DNA from: Alloascoidea africana
Lineage: Eukaryota > Ascomycota > Alloascoideomycetes > Alloascoideales > Alloascoideaceae
DNA length: 64,000 nt
Assembly: GCA_030581615.1 (NCBI GenBank)
Contig: JAKTTT010000022.1
Location: 186,001 to 250,000, forward strand
Direction: 5' to 3'
In this document: positions 35,090 through 45,492 of the stretch, piece after piece
Numbering within the stretch: the stretch's first letter is position 1
How the letters are laid out: every line of letters starts with the position of its first letter
The notes under the pieces: model-generated
What the model was told of the DNA's origin: nothing
What the model saw: the letters and a program-made list of their open reading frames with translations, nothing else
Databases searched by the model: none
Program-made: the position numbers and the translations under genes

Positions 35090-35266
35090 TATATATACAC
35101 GTAGTGGCTGGAATCGTGGGAGCGTAGAAATGTTCTGCTCGAGTGAGTGGTGTGGAAGGTTTCAAGTCTCAAAACATCCATCGGTCCAATAATGTCAAAT
35201 ACTTCTATTAGTTGAGTTGACTACTGTAACTATTCTACGATGACAGACTCACTATTTTACATGCCT

Positions 35267-37512
35267 TTAGGCTTGGTCACTTTCATTCTCGGGCTCCTCG
35301 GTCGAGGTCTGCTCAGACTCCTTTTTCTGAGCGGTCTTATCCTTCCCATTGCCCTTCTGCTTCACATTCTCAACCTTGAAAATTCGGTGCAGCAACTCCT
35401 GAGTGTCTTTCTTGGGGAGCATCAAATTGATAGAACTTATTCCTCTCCACATGGGCAACCGCAAGTCTTCGGCATCTTTAGTGTCTCTTTGCACTTTCAA
35501 AAAGACACACCCCTGGGGCAATTCTTTGACCCGATTTAAAAACTTTTCATCTTCCACCTTTTCCAACTCTTCAAACCGAGGGAATGTCGTTTCACACAAG
35601 AGAAGAAGAGTGTTTTGAGAACATTCAATCTTTCTCTTTTCAGAGACAAATGGATACAGCAAAGAAATAGATTCTGATTGTACTCTCCACCCACATTCTC
35701 CATCGTTCTTTTGAGAAGTAAATGCTTTGATTCCAGCGTGTACAAACTTCAACTTGGTCTCATTAAACGTCAAAATACGTTTAACACTCGGGGAGACGTA
35801 GTAAATCGTTCTTATAGGTTCTCCAGTTGCGTTTCTCACAAGTAAAGTGTCTCTAGGGAAATCAGAAGAGATTCCATAAAAGTCCCAGCAGAGCTTTAAC
35901 GTATCATTGTCAGGAGACAAAAACTTGAATGGTTCTTCATTTGCATCACGGGGCAGCTTCGCCTTTTTGGCAGCATTGTCTTCTATCCTAGCCTTCTTCG
36001 CTGACAAGTCACTTTCAGTATCCGAAGTTTCTGGTTCCGTTAGGTCGCGCTTACCATTTGTATTCTTATTCGCGCCCTGCTTCTTTTCCGCAGTGGTGGT
36101 CTGAGCCTTTTCAAATACAGTGATGAAGAAACCGCCGGTATCCTGTAAATGAGGATAAACTCTTATACAATTCTCCAATCCAAATTGAGCAATCTCCTCT
36201 TCAGTTGGGGGGAACGCAGAGTTTGGAACTTTCTCAGCACCGAGCTCTTTATAGGTATAATCCTTACCAAGGACTTTCCAACTCGTCATGCCCTTGACCC
36301 GTTTCAAGCCATTGAGCCTGTCATCGCAGTTGACCAGCTTTGCAACGCCCTTAGACTGTCTCAAAGCCTCTGCCACAACAGCCTCGTTCTCAATTGGGTT
36401 GAGAGAACAGGTCGAGTAAACCAGTCTGCCACCGGGTTTCAGCAACTGGATTCCTCTCATTAAAATATTCACCTGTGTGGTGTGAAGTCCAAGAGCATTG
36501 CCTGGTCGCCAATCTTTCCAAACGTTCACGTTTTTCCTCATTGTGCCATCTCCAGAACAAGGAACATCGCAAAGAACACGGTCGAATTTGATGTATTCAT
36601 TTCCAGCTTCGTTGGACCTGACTCTGGGGAAAAACTGGGCGTCGTGATTGGTGACGATCAAGTTCGGAGAGTTCAACCGCTTCACCTGGTGAATTAAAAG
36701 GTGCGATCTTCTGTAATCCGAGTCATTGGCAACCACACATCCGGTAGCAGGTTTGGAGGGATCTGAATGTAGGGCCTCTATCAGTTGCGCGGTTTTCGAT
36801 CCGGGGGCAGCACATAGGTCAATAACGTTATGATGGGGTTCAATATCCAGTAGCAAAGGCGGAATCATCGAAACTGCTTCTTGTCTACTGATATTTCCAA
36901 CATCCGTTTCAACCACCAAAAATCTCTGGAATCTCGCAAATGGTTGGTTTTTCCTAATTACTGTTTTGCTGACGGACAATTGCCAGGCGAGATTATCGGG
37001 ATAGAAAGGTAGTGGTTTGGGAGTCTCGACATCCTCGCCTTCCCATTTTATACCGGTCAAATGTGGAATGTATTCATTGATCAGATTTTCACGAACTTCG
37101 ATTGCATGACTAACATCACCAGTTAAATTTGGTCCTTGAAAAAAAAAAGTGCTTGCAAGAAATGCTTACGTTCTTGAACCAGTGATTCTAAACGTCAAGG
37201 GAAGCACAGTTTGACAGGCTTTTTTAAAGTCCTCAAACTCTTCCTCAGGTACAATCTTTAAATCTCGATAGTAACTTTCCCATTTTTCATTTCTATATGG
37301 AGGAACCCCAGTTAGCGAAAATTTTGACTTGTCAATGCTTCAAATACAGTATTTAGCATACTTTTTTTCAACAGAAACCCAGTCTCTATGAACCCTTGGT
37401 GCTCTGTTCTAAAGATCACGACGACAGGTTAGCTAAAGCAAACAGACAATAAGCTCTTAAAAAATCATACTCCAAAGCCAGATTTGCCTTTTCGAGAGTG
37501 TCTTGCGCCCAT
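35267..37512 (-). CDS. NCL1: tRNA (cytosine-5-)-methyltransferase Ncl1/Trm4, four exons
   Basis: SAM-dependent RNA m5C methyltransferase of the NOP2/NSUN family that methylates several positions of nuclear tRNAs. Exons in transcript order: 37512-37471, 37408-37362, 37292-37170, 37109-35267. The spliced product is 684 aa, the same length as I recall for yeast Ncl1. Key motifs: SAM-binding DLCAAPGSKTAQ, the catalytic-cysteine motif DVPCSGDGTMRKN, and STCSLNPIENEAVVAEAL. The C-terminal half also follows yeast (RLPRDANEEPFKF-like, CWDFYGI, LVRNATGEP). The three 5' introns (57-70 nt) have donors GTATGA, GTATGC, GTAAGC and CTAAC-type branch sites. The first exon encodes MGARHSRKGKSGFG. Junctions restore NEKWESYY and LPLTFRITGSRTH. 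Confidence 0.96.
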
Positions 37513-37914
37513 GGTCCTTCCTTCCCAAATGAAAGAGAGAAAAAAAAGTTCAGTTCTTTTTTCTTTCCTCCATCGAAGAGCCAGCATCGGTTACCCGGCC
37601 CCATATGCCATTTAGGTAAATTTTGGCAGCATCACGGGCAAACGCATCGATAAATCGACTTTTTTTTTTTATATTTGAACAAGCGATCTGGAAATCAGAG
37701 CAATTTGAAGCATAATTAGATTCTGCTTGTATATATTCCACCCTGTGTGACCTTGTTTTTGTTTCTCCTGAACTGAACTGCTCTTCGCACCACCGCCATC
37801 GCCCTATCTTCCTGTTTGGAGGCAACTCTGATTGATTAGACACCAACACAGATTACAGTACAGTACAAAGTACCGACCACAGATCAAACTGGATCTGCTC
37901 TACGAAAGAGCCTT
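37513..37914. other. Divergent promoter, NCL1 / HRD1
   Basis: About 400 bp between the two start codons. It contains a Reb1-type site at 37591-37598 and a TATATA-like stretch near 37731. No gene is seen in it. Confidence 0.6.
37591..37598 (+). promoter_or_regulatory. Reb1-type site TTACCCGG
   Basis: Exact match to the Reb1 consensus TTACCCG, in the divergent NCL1/HRD1 promoter, 79 bp upstream of the NCL1 start. Reb1 is a general regulatory factor that clears nucleosomes. The same octamer recurs at 41622, 52503 and 61281. Confidence 0.6.
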
Positions 37915-39080
37915 ATGAAACTCTTCAAGTATAGCGCTGTAAGTATCATCGACACCGATCTCGCCTCTGCTTCTGCTCTTGGTCCCTGACTAACTGGCGC
38001 TGACAGATTGGAACACTTTTTTGTGCCTCACTTTACCGCCAAATTCAATATGATAAGGCCACCCTCTTCTCCAACCTGGTGTACCAGTATCGTCCCACGT
38101 CGCCCCTTGGAATTCTCCAATCAATGATAGTGGGCGTGCTGTTTGTGGGCCGGGTGTTCCAGCACATTTGCTTTGGCCCCTTGCGGATAAACGAGAGGAG
38201 GAAATTACGCGAACGAGCTTGGTACACGCTGACGGAGTTTGCCATCGTGCTGGCCATGTTTCGACAGGAGGTTACTGTTCGTCTCGTATGTGTTGCTTCC
38301 TCAATCCTGTTTCTCCGATTTTTCCACGCCCTGAGCACGGATCGGGTCGATTACATGTTCTACCTCAACACCAACCAATCTGCCCTTTTCCACATCAGAT
38401 TCTCATTAGCTATAGTACTGCTCCTACAGGTCGATGTCATGCTCCTATATACATGCCTTGCACAGATAGTTGCCGGACAGAACAATGCTTTTGTCTCATT
38501 ATTTGGCTTCGAGCTGTGCATTCTATTTATCGAAATTATAACAACTTCTTCAAACTATGTCATTGGCTATCTGGAATACTGCTATTTGCTAAACCATTCT
38601 CAAGAAGTGCGATGGCCAAAGAGAAGATTGGCCCTATTTATAACAAAAATCGTTTCTCATTGTTTAAAGCTATTTTTGTTTGCAGTCTTTTCCGTCTTCT
38701 TACTTGTCAACTATTGCTTCCCCTTACACATCATCCCTGAAGCCTATACCACCCTGCGTATCTTGATTTCAAGATCCAGAGATTTCATCCGGTATAAGCG
38801 GATTCGATCGAGATTTTCCCACTTGAAAAGCCTGCCTCTTGCGACAGATGACGATCTGGATAAGAATGACCGGATTTGTATAATATGCCGAGATACATTG
38901 GAATTGGACGACCATAACAGCAATAACCAAAAAATGAATCGGCGAAGAGATCCAACTTCTCCCATATTACTCCCCTGTTCCCATGTTTTACATTTCGACT
39001 GCTTACAGTGTTGGTTTGAAAAATCAACATGTTGTCCTCATTGTAGAGGCAGCACTTGGAAACGGAGAAACGAGAGATGA
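37915..39080 (+). CDS. HRD1: ERAD ubiquitin ligase Hrd1, short C-terminal tail
   Basis: Multispanning ER RING ligase that forms the ERAD channel and ubiquitinates misfolded proteins. Exon 1 (37915-37938, MKLFKYSA), intron 37939-38006 (donor GTAAGT, branch CTAAC, acceptor GACAG), exon 2 38007-39080; 365 aa. The N-terminal about 240 residues contain several membrane segments and Hrd1-specific blocks (FGPLRINE, ERAWYTLTEF, LRFFHALSTDRVDYM). The RING-H2 follows: CIICRDTLE, then LPCSHVLHFDCLQCWFE and CCPHCRG, all C3H2C3 ligands present. The protein ends about 9 residues after the RING, whereas yeast Hrd1 (551 aa) has a long cytosolic tail. The stop codon is followed by clear non-coding sequence and I see no obvious further exon. 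Confidence 0.93.
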
Positions 39081-39687
39081 AAATTCTTGTATAAAGTGCA
39101 TTGATGAAATTTTCTTTTCTTTTCTTTTTTTTTTTTGTCTTTTCCAGACTGAGAGTGATACTCCCTTGATTGATGTTTTTTATGTCCTGGTTTTATTTGA
39201 TTTATGTCGCTTATACTTTTTATCTTACGGGTTCTACATGTTCGGTAATTCCACATCCTTTTTCTTATCTTATTTTATATTATCATGAAGTTTTTTTTCT
39301 TTTTTTGGTAATTTTGTCTCGTTCCATAGGGGGATTGCGATAATGGACCTGACCGTTTTCCGTTTTCCGTTTTCCGTTTTCCGGTTTTCGTTTTCTTCTT
39401 AATGTCAATTGAACACATAGAAATAAAATTAACCCTATCACCATTGAACAAAAACTATCCGAATCATGCATATACACCAGGCAGTATAGTATGTATTGAA
39501 AGTAAGAAGAAAAAATTCATGCAAAAATCTAGAACGTCAAGCTTTTTTCCCCCCGCAAAAAATATGTAGATAACACAAGAGAGGCACGATAACATCATAA
39601 TATAAAAGACAAATACCCTCAACCACAAACAACAACAGTTACAAGTACCAAAGCACGCTTCCTTTAGCAGTGCATCGTCTAATAAGT
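39081..39687. other. Convergent intergenic region, HRD1 / RFT1
   Basis: T-rich 3' UTR sequence with several homopolymer T runs and the short tandem repeat listed separately. No gene is seen. Confidence 0.5.
39353..39394 (+). repeat. Microsatellite, (CCGTTTT) about 5-6 units
   Basis: Four perfect CCGTTTT units are followed by CCGGTTTT and CGTTTT. It lies in non-coding sequence between convergent genes; no function is implied. Confidence 0.9.
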
Positions 39688-41514
39688 TTAGGATTTCAGC
39701 TTCCGCTTGAACTTGCTGATTAAAGGACGGATAAGAGTTCGTTCTTCAAGCATGATTGCCAATAAACTTGCTATGCCCAGTAAAACAGGTGTTATCAAAC
39801 TGCTCCAACTCTGAACTTCACCAACATATGTAAACATAACAAGGGATATCACACTCATGACAAGAAGAACCGGCCATCTCGGTAATATTCCAAGTAAAAT
39901 GGTTTCAGGGTTGACTGATTTGGATTGGAAATAATTCGCAGTAAAACTAGCTGACCAGAAAATGCGCATAATCATGTTCAAGATATTTGCAAATACAAAG
40001 CTTTTCGCTCCAAGACTGAACCACCTGATAAATACAAATGTTGAAGATATGAAAACTGCAGAAAACGCCGTCATTGCATAACTTTGCTTGATGAGATCGG
40101 ATCCAGTTGCAACTGATTGTACAAACGCTTCAAGTGCTCCATTGACTCCAAGAAATGGAATGTAAAAAGTGTATAGTCCAAGCACAACGGGCGCTTCACT
40201 GTTGGCCCAATGTGATGCAACGATACTTTTGAATAAAAAGGGAGCAGCCAAGGACCCAAACACAACAGAGTAAAAAGAAAGATACAAATAGCATCTTAAC
40301 AAGACTTTCAACACGTCACTGGCTGTATTCAGATTGGATTTGCTGAGAGTAGGAGAACTTATCGAAGAACTTAGTAACTTTGTAAACAACATTCTAAGTG
40401 ATTCTTCAATAGGGTAGAAGATTAGTCGAGCCACCAATGAGCCATAGTTCACCACCAACGCGTATATCCCTTGGTCAGTAAGCGAACTGAAATAACTGAT
40501 TAAAATTCGATCACCCTCCGTTAGCAAGTGTTTAAAAGTTAGCTGAACCCAAACTTTTTTCCAGTGGTTGAGGATGACTGGATCAAGCATGAACTTTGAT
40601 CTAACATCCGAGTCTCGCCATATAAACTGGGGTCGTAGAGAAAATTGTGTCTTCTCAGGCATCTTGGATGCAGAAATCCAATACAGCGTCGCCAATGTAA
40701 TAGCATAGGCAAATTGCCCCATTGCATATGCCATAACAGAGACATCATGTCGAATATTTACATATAGCACCGTGACTAGAAATGTTGTAAAACACCGTAT
40801 GGTAACGGCTATCGATTCAATCTTGGCTCTGTTTGTGAATTTAAGCTCGTACTGCATCAGGGAAAACAAAGGTTCAGTCAGCAATTCCACCATTATCGAA
40901 ACCCATATAACAATTAAAGATGGGGTAAAATCGGTAAAGTAGCGAATTTCAGTTCCAGTTTTGAGATAATACCACAGTAGCACAATTACAGAAAGGGGAG
41001 TACCGACAAGTAGGGGCAGATATCCAAAATTAATGACAGCTTGCGCTGTCCCACTGATAGTGCCCTCTACAACGCCACCGTCCACTCTGTACTCATCTGG
41101 TTTCTTGCTTATAGTGACACGTTGAGACGCTAGCCTTTCCGACTCACGCGAAAAAAACAGGACAGTTGTGACAATCAACTCAAATAATGATCCAACGCCA
41201 AAAACTTTGGGGGCAACGAATCTGAGCAACGCTTGGTTCAGGGCAAAAGTAAGCAGCCTTGAAAAGAACTGTGACACTATCATAAACGTGGCACCCTTGG
41301 CGGTATCTTTCAACAGGGGAGCGCTAGACTTTTTCTCGTCTTCGTCTTTGTTAACAGGTTGTAAAGGCGTAGACGCTACTACCCGCGAAGAACCTGACCC
41401 TCGCCTTCGGTGTCCTAAGCTGCCTCGTCGCTTCATGGTCACTGGGCTTCTGGGAATCGGCTCCAGGTTCATGGGCGTGAAGGGCCCGTATGCTGGGTCC
41501 ATTCCGGATGACAT
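39688..41514 (-). CDS. RFT1: Rft1, ER lipid-linked oligosaccharide flippase-related protein
   Basis: Rft1 is a polytopic ER protein of the MOP superfamily needed for Man5GlcNAc2-PP-dolichol to become luminal in N-glycosylation. Its direct flippase role is debated. The product is 608 aa with about 11-13 hydrophobic segments. Conserved stretches include KGATFMIVSQFFSRLLTFALN at the first membrane segment, FKHLLTEGDRILISYFS, and YALVVNYGSLVARLIFYPIEE. An ATG further upstream (41718) would add 68 low-complexity residues that overlap PIM1 on the other strand. ATG 41514 (MSSGMDPAYG) is preferred and leaves a 202-bp divergent promoter. About 50 N-terminal residues are Ser/Arg/Pro-rich with SP sites, a cytosolic extension. 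Confidence 0.95.
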   Translation of the reverse strand: MSSGMDPAYGPFTPMNLEPIPRSPVTMKRRGSLGHRRRGSGSSRVVASTPLQPVNKDEDEKKSSAPLLKDTAKGATFMIVSQFFSRLLTFALNQALLRFVAPKVFGVGSLFELIVTTVLFFSRESERLASQRVTISKKPDEYRVDGGVVEGTISGTAQAVINFGYLPLLVGTPLSVIVLLWYYLKTGTEIRYFTDFTPSLIVIWVSIMVELLTEPLFSLMQYELKFTNRAKIESIAVTIRCFTTFLVTVLYVNIRHDVSVMAYAMGQFAYAITLATLYWISASKMPEKTQFSLRPQFIWRDSDVRSKFMLDPVILNHWKKVWVQLTFKHLLTEGDRILISYFSSLTDQGIYALVVNYGSLVARLIFYPIEESLRMLFTKLLSSSISSPTLSKSNLNTASDVLKVLLRCYLYLSFYSVVFGSLAAPFLFKSIVASHWANSEAPVVLGLYTFYIPFLGVNGALEAFVQSVATGSDLIKQSYAMTAFSAVFISSTFVFIRWFSLGAKSFVFANILNMIMRIFWSASFTANYFQSKSVNPETILLGILPRWPVLLVMSVISLVMFTYVGEVQSWSSLITPVLLGIASLLAIMLEERTLIRPLISKFKRKLKS

Positions 41515-41621
41515 CTTGCGGTTCTCTGAGAAGAGGAATTCTGATGTGAGTTGAGCTGAGCGAAAATGTACTGTCCCAACACAACATCCGTACACCCGAG
41601 GCCTGGGAGGGTGTCGTGCCG

Positions 41622-41629
41622 TTACCCGG
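41622..41629 (+). promoter_or_regulatory. Reb1-type site TTACCCGG in the RFT1/PIM1 promoter
   Basis: Exact octamer near the middle of the 202-bp divergent region, 107 bp upstream of the RFT1 start and 87 bp upstream of the PIM1 start. Confidence 0.6.
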
Positions 41630-41716
41630 CCGGAAGACGGATCCCACCCCCAAAACAAAATCCACCGCCACCAACAACAACTCCGTTGCCTTGTCCAGTG
41701 GCTCTGAATCTCCATC

Positions 41717-44700
41717 ATGATACGGCCCCGTCAATGTCTCTCTAGCGTATCGAAGCACCGCAGTCTGGTGCGCTGTTTGCCGTCATGGCCGTCTCGGACG
41801 CAAGCCCGAGCTGCGTCCGCAATTTCATTCTCAAAGTTGTCCCCCATTGCCAAAGCAGGGTTGTTGGACTTTAAGAAGAGGGAGATACTACAGGCATTAA
41901 AGGAGCTTAATGGCGATTACAAAAATGGTCATTGGGAGGCTCTTGAGAACGCGGAAAGATATCAAGTCAAGGAGCACCAATCTTGGACTTCTTTTCTATC
42001 TGCTTCCAATTCTCCAGCCAACTCAAAGACGATGAAGCTTAAAAAGCAGCCGAGCAAGGACGATCTTCCGCCACCCGCTCAAGACACGACCGACGAAAAG
42101 CCTCCATCGGAGGAGCCGAATAAGGATAATGAACCAAAGGTGCCCGATCAGGAAACTCCGGAGAAGGATAACATTGATACTCCAGACCCAATAGATCACG
42201 ATGTTAGTAAGACCAAGAGATCTAAGCGATCCACAAAATCCGGTGCAACCACCTCTGGCGCTGCTCCGCCGTCCGGAAACGATGGCGATGGGAAGGATCC
42301 TAAGTCCAAACCAAAGAAATCCAAGGCACCCTCGACCACCACTGTGCTGCCAGAGGTTTATCCACAAGTTATGGCGCTCCCTATATCCAGGCGACCCTTG
42401 TTTCCCGGATTTTACAAAGCGGTGGTTATCAGTGACCCTGCAGCAATGAAGGCTATAAGAGAAATGCTTGAAAAAAGACAGCCATATATTGGTGCATTTC
42501 TGTTCAAGGACGAAAATGCCGAGGCAGATATTATTACTAATGTGGACGAGGTCCACCCAATCGGAGTCTTTGCCCAGATTACAAGTGCTTTCCCCTCCAA
42601 AGATGAGAAAACAGGTGTTGAAACAATGACAGCTTTGCTTTATCCACACAGAAGAATAAAGATTGATGAACTTATCCCAGCAGCTGAAAAGAAAGCAGAA
42701 GAAGACGGTGCTGTTGAGGAGAATACCAAGGAGTCGAAGCAAGAAGACCTGGATTCAGATCAAGATCTTGTCAGTTTTGAGAAACCAGACGAAATTGAGC
42801 AACAGGAAGAGGATGTTGGAGATGCAGCATCTAACCCAACCGCGTTTTTGAAGAAGCACGCTGTTTCTCTTGTGAATGTGTCCAACTTGGAGGATGAACC
42901 TTTTGATCGTAAATCGCCCGTTATTAACGCACTAACCTCTGAAATTCTCAAAGTTTTCAAAGAAATTAGTCAGCTTAATACTATGTTTAGAGAGCAAATT
43001 GCGACATTCTCTGCTTCAATTCAAAGCGCAACTACTAACATTTTCGACGAGCCTGCGAGACTTGCAGATTTCGCGGCTGCTGTGTCTGCCGGTGAGGAAA
43101 ACGAGCTTCAGGAAGTTTTGGATGCATTGAACATTGAAGAGCGTCTAGAAAAGTCTTTGGTAGTTTTGAAGAAAGAACTGATGAATGCTGAGCTACAGAA
43201 CAAGATCAGTAAAGATGTGGAGAGCAAGATCCAAAAGCGACAACGAGAGTACTACTTGATGGAGCAGCTAAAGGGTATCAAAAGAGAATTAGGAATAGAC
43301 GATGGAAGAGATAAGCTGATTGCAACATTCAAAGAGAGAGCAAACAAGCTTGATATGCCCGAATCAGTTCGAAAAGTTTTTGACGATGAAGTTAATAAAC
43401 TGGCCACTCTGGAGACTGCGATGTCGGAGTTTGGCGTTATTCGAAACTACCTTGATTGGATTACATCTCTGCCATGGGGAATTACCTCCAAAGAGCAGTA
43501 TGACATTCCGAAAGCTTTGAAAGTTTTGGATGAAGATCATTATGGTTTGAAGGATGTGAAAGATAGAATTCTGGAGTTCATCGCGGTAGGAAAGCTGTTA
43601 GGTTCTGTTGATGGCAAAATTTTGTGTTTTGTTGGCCCCCCAGGTGTTGGTAAAACCTCTATTGGAAAGTCAATTGCCCGGGCTTTAAATCGAACTTTCT
43701 ACAGATTTAGTGTTGGAGGTGTTTCTGATGTGGCCGAGATCAAAGGTCATAGACGAACGTATATTGGTGCGCTTCCAGGAAGAGTTATCCAAGCTTTGAA
43801 AAAGTGTCAAACCGAAAACCCACTGATACTGATTGACGAAATCGACAAGATAGGGCATGGTGGAATTCATGGTGACCCAGCAGCTGCTTTATTGGAACTT
43901 TTAGATCCGGAACAAAACAATTCGTTCCTGGATCACTACATGGATGTGCCTGTTGACCTCTCAAAAGTATTGTTTGTTTGTACGGCAAATGTTACCGATA
44001 CCATTCCAAGACCTCTTTTGGATCGAATGGAAGTTATTGAGTTGTCAGGATATGTTGCTGATGAAAAGTTGGCCATTGCGGAAAACTACCTAGTTCCTGC
44101 AGCCAAAGAACTCTCGGGTTTGAAGGAAGCGAATGTTACTATGGAGAAGAGCGCCATAGAATCACTCATCAAGAACTATTGCCGTGAAAGTGGTGTTAGA
44201 AACTTGAAAAAGCATGTTGAGAAAGTTTATAGAAAAGCTGCTTTGAAAATTGTTAAAGATTTGGGTGCTGAGAGCGTTGAGGAGGCCGAAGAAATTCCAA
44301 CGAAAGAGGCTCATGAAATTAATTCAAACACTTCTACTGGAAAGGAAGAGCCTCCTGTTGAAACCGAAAAGGCAGAAGAGAAAGTTGCTAAATTGCATGT
44401 GCCTGATTCAGTCATTGTCGATATCACATCAGAGAATCTGCCGGATTATGTTGGTCCTCCAGTATACACAGCTGACAGGCTTTATGAAGTCACTCCACCA
44501 GGTGTTGTTATGGGTCTGGCTTGGACACAGCTCGGCGGTACCGCGATGTACGTTGAATCTATACTAGAGCAACCAATTACCGCCGAGTCTCATGCCGGAA
44601 TTGACAGAACTGGTCAACTTGGAGACGTTATGAAAGAGTCTAGCCATATCGCATATTCCTTCTCACGAATGTTCCTTGGTAGAACATTCGCAGGGAATAG

Positions 44701-45145
44701 GTTTTTCGAGAGGGCTAAGATACATCTACACTGTCCTGAAGGTGCTGTTCCCAAAGACGGTCCTTCTGCTGGTGTTACCATGGCCACTTCATTTTTGTCT
44801 TTGGCCTTGAAGCATCCATTAGAGCCTACAATTGCCATGACAGGTGAGCTCACATTGACAGGAAAAGTTTTACGAATTGGTGGACTGAGGGAGAAGACTG
44901 TAGCTGCCAAGCGCTCGGGTGCCACAACTATCATTTTCCCCAAGGATAATCTCGCTGACTGGAAGGACCTACCTGAGAATATCCGTGAAGGAATAGAAGC
45001 AGTTCCGGCAGAATGGTATCAGGACGTTTTTGATAGAGTGTTTAGGGATGTCGATCCGGAGACTGCGGAGAACGCCTGGAAGGAAGAATTTACCAAGATA
45101 GACCAAGAGAAGAAAAAGAAAGGACAGAATGAGGATGAGAATTAG
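41717..45145 (+). CDS. PIM1: Mitochondrial Lon protease Pim1
   Basis: ATP-dependent Lon protease of the mitochondrial matrix that degrades misfolded and oxidised proteins and supports mtDNA maintenance. 1,142 aa. The N-terminal about 40 residues are Arg/Ser-rich with few acids, a matrix-targeting presequence. A charged linker (about 100-205) precedes the Lon N domain. Walker A GPPGVGKT lies at about residues 640-647, Walker B (LILIDEIDK) near 702, and sensor/arginine-finger sequence around RPLLDRMEVIEL. A low-complexity acidic insert sits between the AAA+ and protease domains, as in yeast Pim1. The catalytic serine lies in KDGPSAGVT (about S1017), and the lysine region is AAKRSGATTIIFPKDN. 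All key residues are intact. CUG codons fall at conserved leucines here (GKLLG, GGLREK). Confidence 0.98.
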   Translation: MIRPRQCLSSVSKHRSLVRCLPSWPSRTQARAASAISFSKLSPIAKAGLLDFKKREILQALKELNGDYKNGHWEALENAERYQVKEHQSWTSFLSASNSPANSKTMKLKKQPSKDDLPPPAQDTTDEKPPSEEPNKDNEPKVPDQETPEKDNIDTPDPIDHDVSKTKRSKRSTKSGATTSGAAPPSGNDGDGKDPKSKPKKSKAPSTTTVLPEVYPQVMALPISRRPLFPGFYKAVVISDPAAMKAIREMLEKRQPYIGAFLFKDENAEADIITNVDEVHPIGVFAQITSAFPSKDEKTGVETMTALLYPHRRIKIDELIPAAEKKAEEDGAVEENTKESKQEDLDSDQDLVSFEKPDEIEQQEEDVGDAASNPTAFLKKHAVSLVNVSNLEDEPFDRKSPVINALTSEILKVFKEISQLNTMFREQIATFSASIQSATTNIFDEPARLADFAAAVSAGEENELQEVLDALNIEERLEKSLVVLKKELMNAELQNKISKDVESKIQKRQREYYLMEQLKGIKRELGIDDGRDKLIATFKERANKLDMPESVRKVFDDEVNKLATLETAMSEFGVIRNYLDWITSLPWGITSKEQYDIPKALKVLDEDHYGLKDVKDRILEFIAVGKLLGSVDGKILCFVGPPGVGKTSIGKSIARALNRTFYRFSVGGVSDVAEIKGHRRTYIGALPGRVIQALKKCQTENPLILIDEIDKIGHGGIHGDPAAALLELLDPEQNNSFLDHYMDVPVDLSKVLFVCTANVTDTIPRPLLDRMEVIELSGYVADEKLAIAENYLVPAAKELSGLKEANVTMEKSAIESLIKNYCRESGVRNLKKHVEKVYRKAALKIVKDLGAESVEEAEEIPTKEAHEINSNTSTGKEEPPVETEKAEEKVAKLHVPDSVIVDITSENLPDYVGPPVYTADRLYEVTPPGVVMGLAWTQLGGTAMYVESILEQPITAESHAGIDRTGQLGDVMKESSHIAYSFSRMFLGRTFAGNRFFERAKIHLHCPEGAVPKDGPSAGVTMATSFLSLALKHPLEPTIAMTGELTLTGKVLRIGGLREKTVAAKRSGATTIIFPKDNLADWKDLPENIREGIEAVPAEWYQDVFDRVFRDVDPETAENAWKEEFTKIDQEKKKKGQNEDEN

Positions 45146-45492
45146 AGCGGATTATATGACTACAAATATGTGCGATAGCTTGAAAGTAGCAGATACTCAA
45201 ATTTTTGGCATTTGCATTTTGTATATATATTAGTTCAAAAATTGATAATGCAATTTAAAGAAAGTGTAGCGTCAAAGAATTGTTTGTGGTACAAACCAGA
45301 CCAGTTGATCTCATGTTCCTGTATCATCGTAGTAGCGATTACATAGTCTTGTTTTGTTCAATTCTCGCATATTGTTCGAGAAGTGAATTCGATCTTGTCC
45401 CTATTGTGCGCTTTGCTGCTTCTCGGAGGGAGGGAAGAAGAAAGCGATACGAGACAACAGCCAACCTGTTCTTCCGTGCTCACCTCCTCCTC
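45146..45492. other. Intergenic region, PIM1 / TRS85
   Basis: PIM1 3' end and TRS85 promoter. The TRS85 frame stays open upstream to an ATG at 45280, but that extension looks like translated non-coding sequence. Nothing else is seen. Confidence 0.45.

Noticed and set aside
41515-41718. N-terminal extension of RFT1 overlapping the PIM1 start
   Set aside because: It would use the whole divergent promoter, including the Reb1-type site, as coding sequence and is Trp/Cys/Arg-rich without family similarity.
45280-45492. N-terminal extension of TRS85 from an upstream ATG
   Set aside because: The 71 extra residues have random composition and do not fit the family, whereas ATG 45493 gives a normal-length protein.
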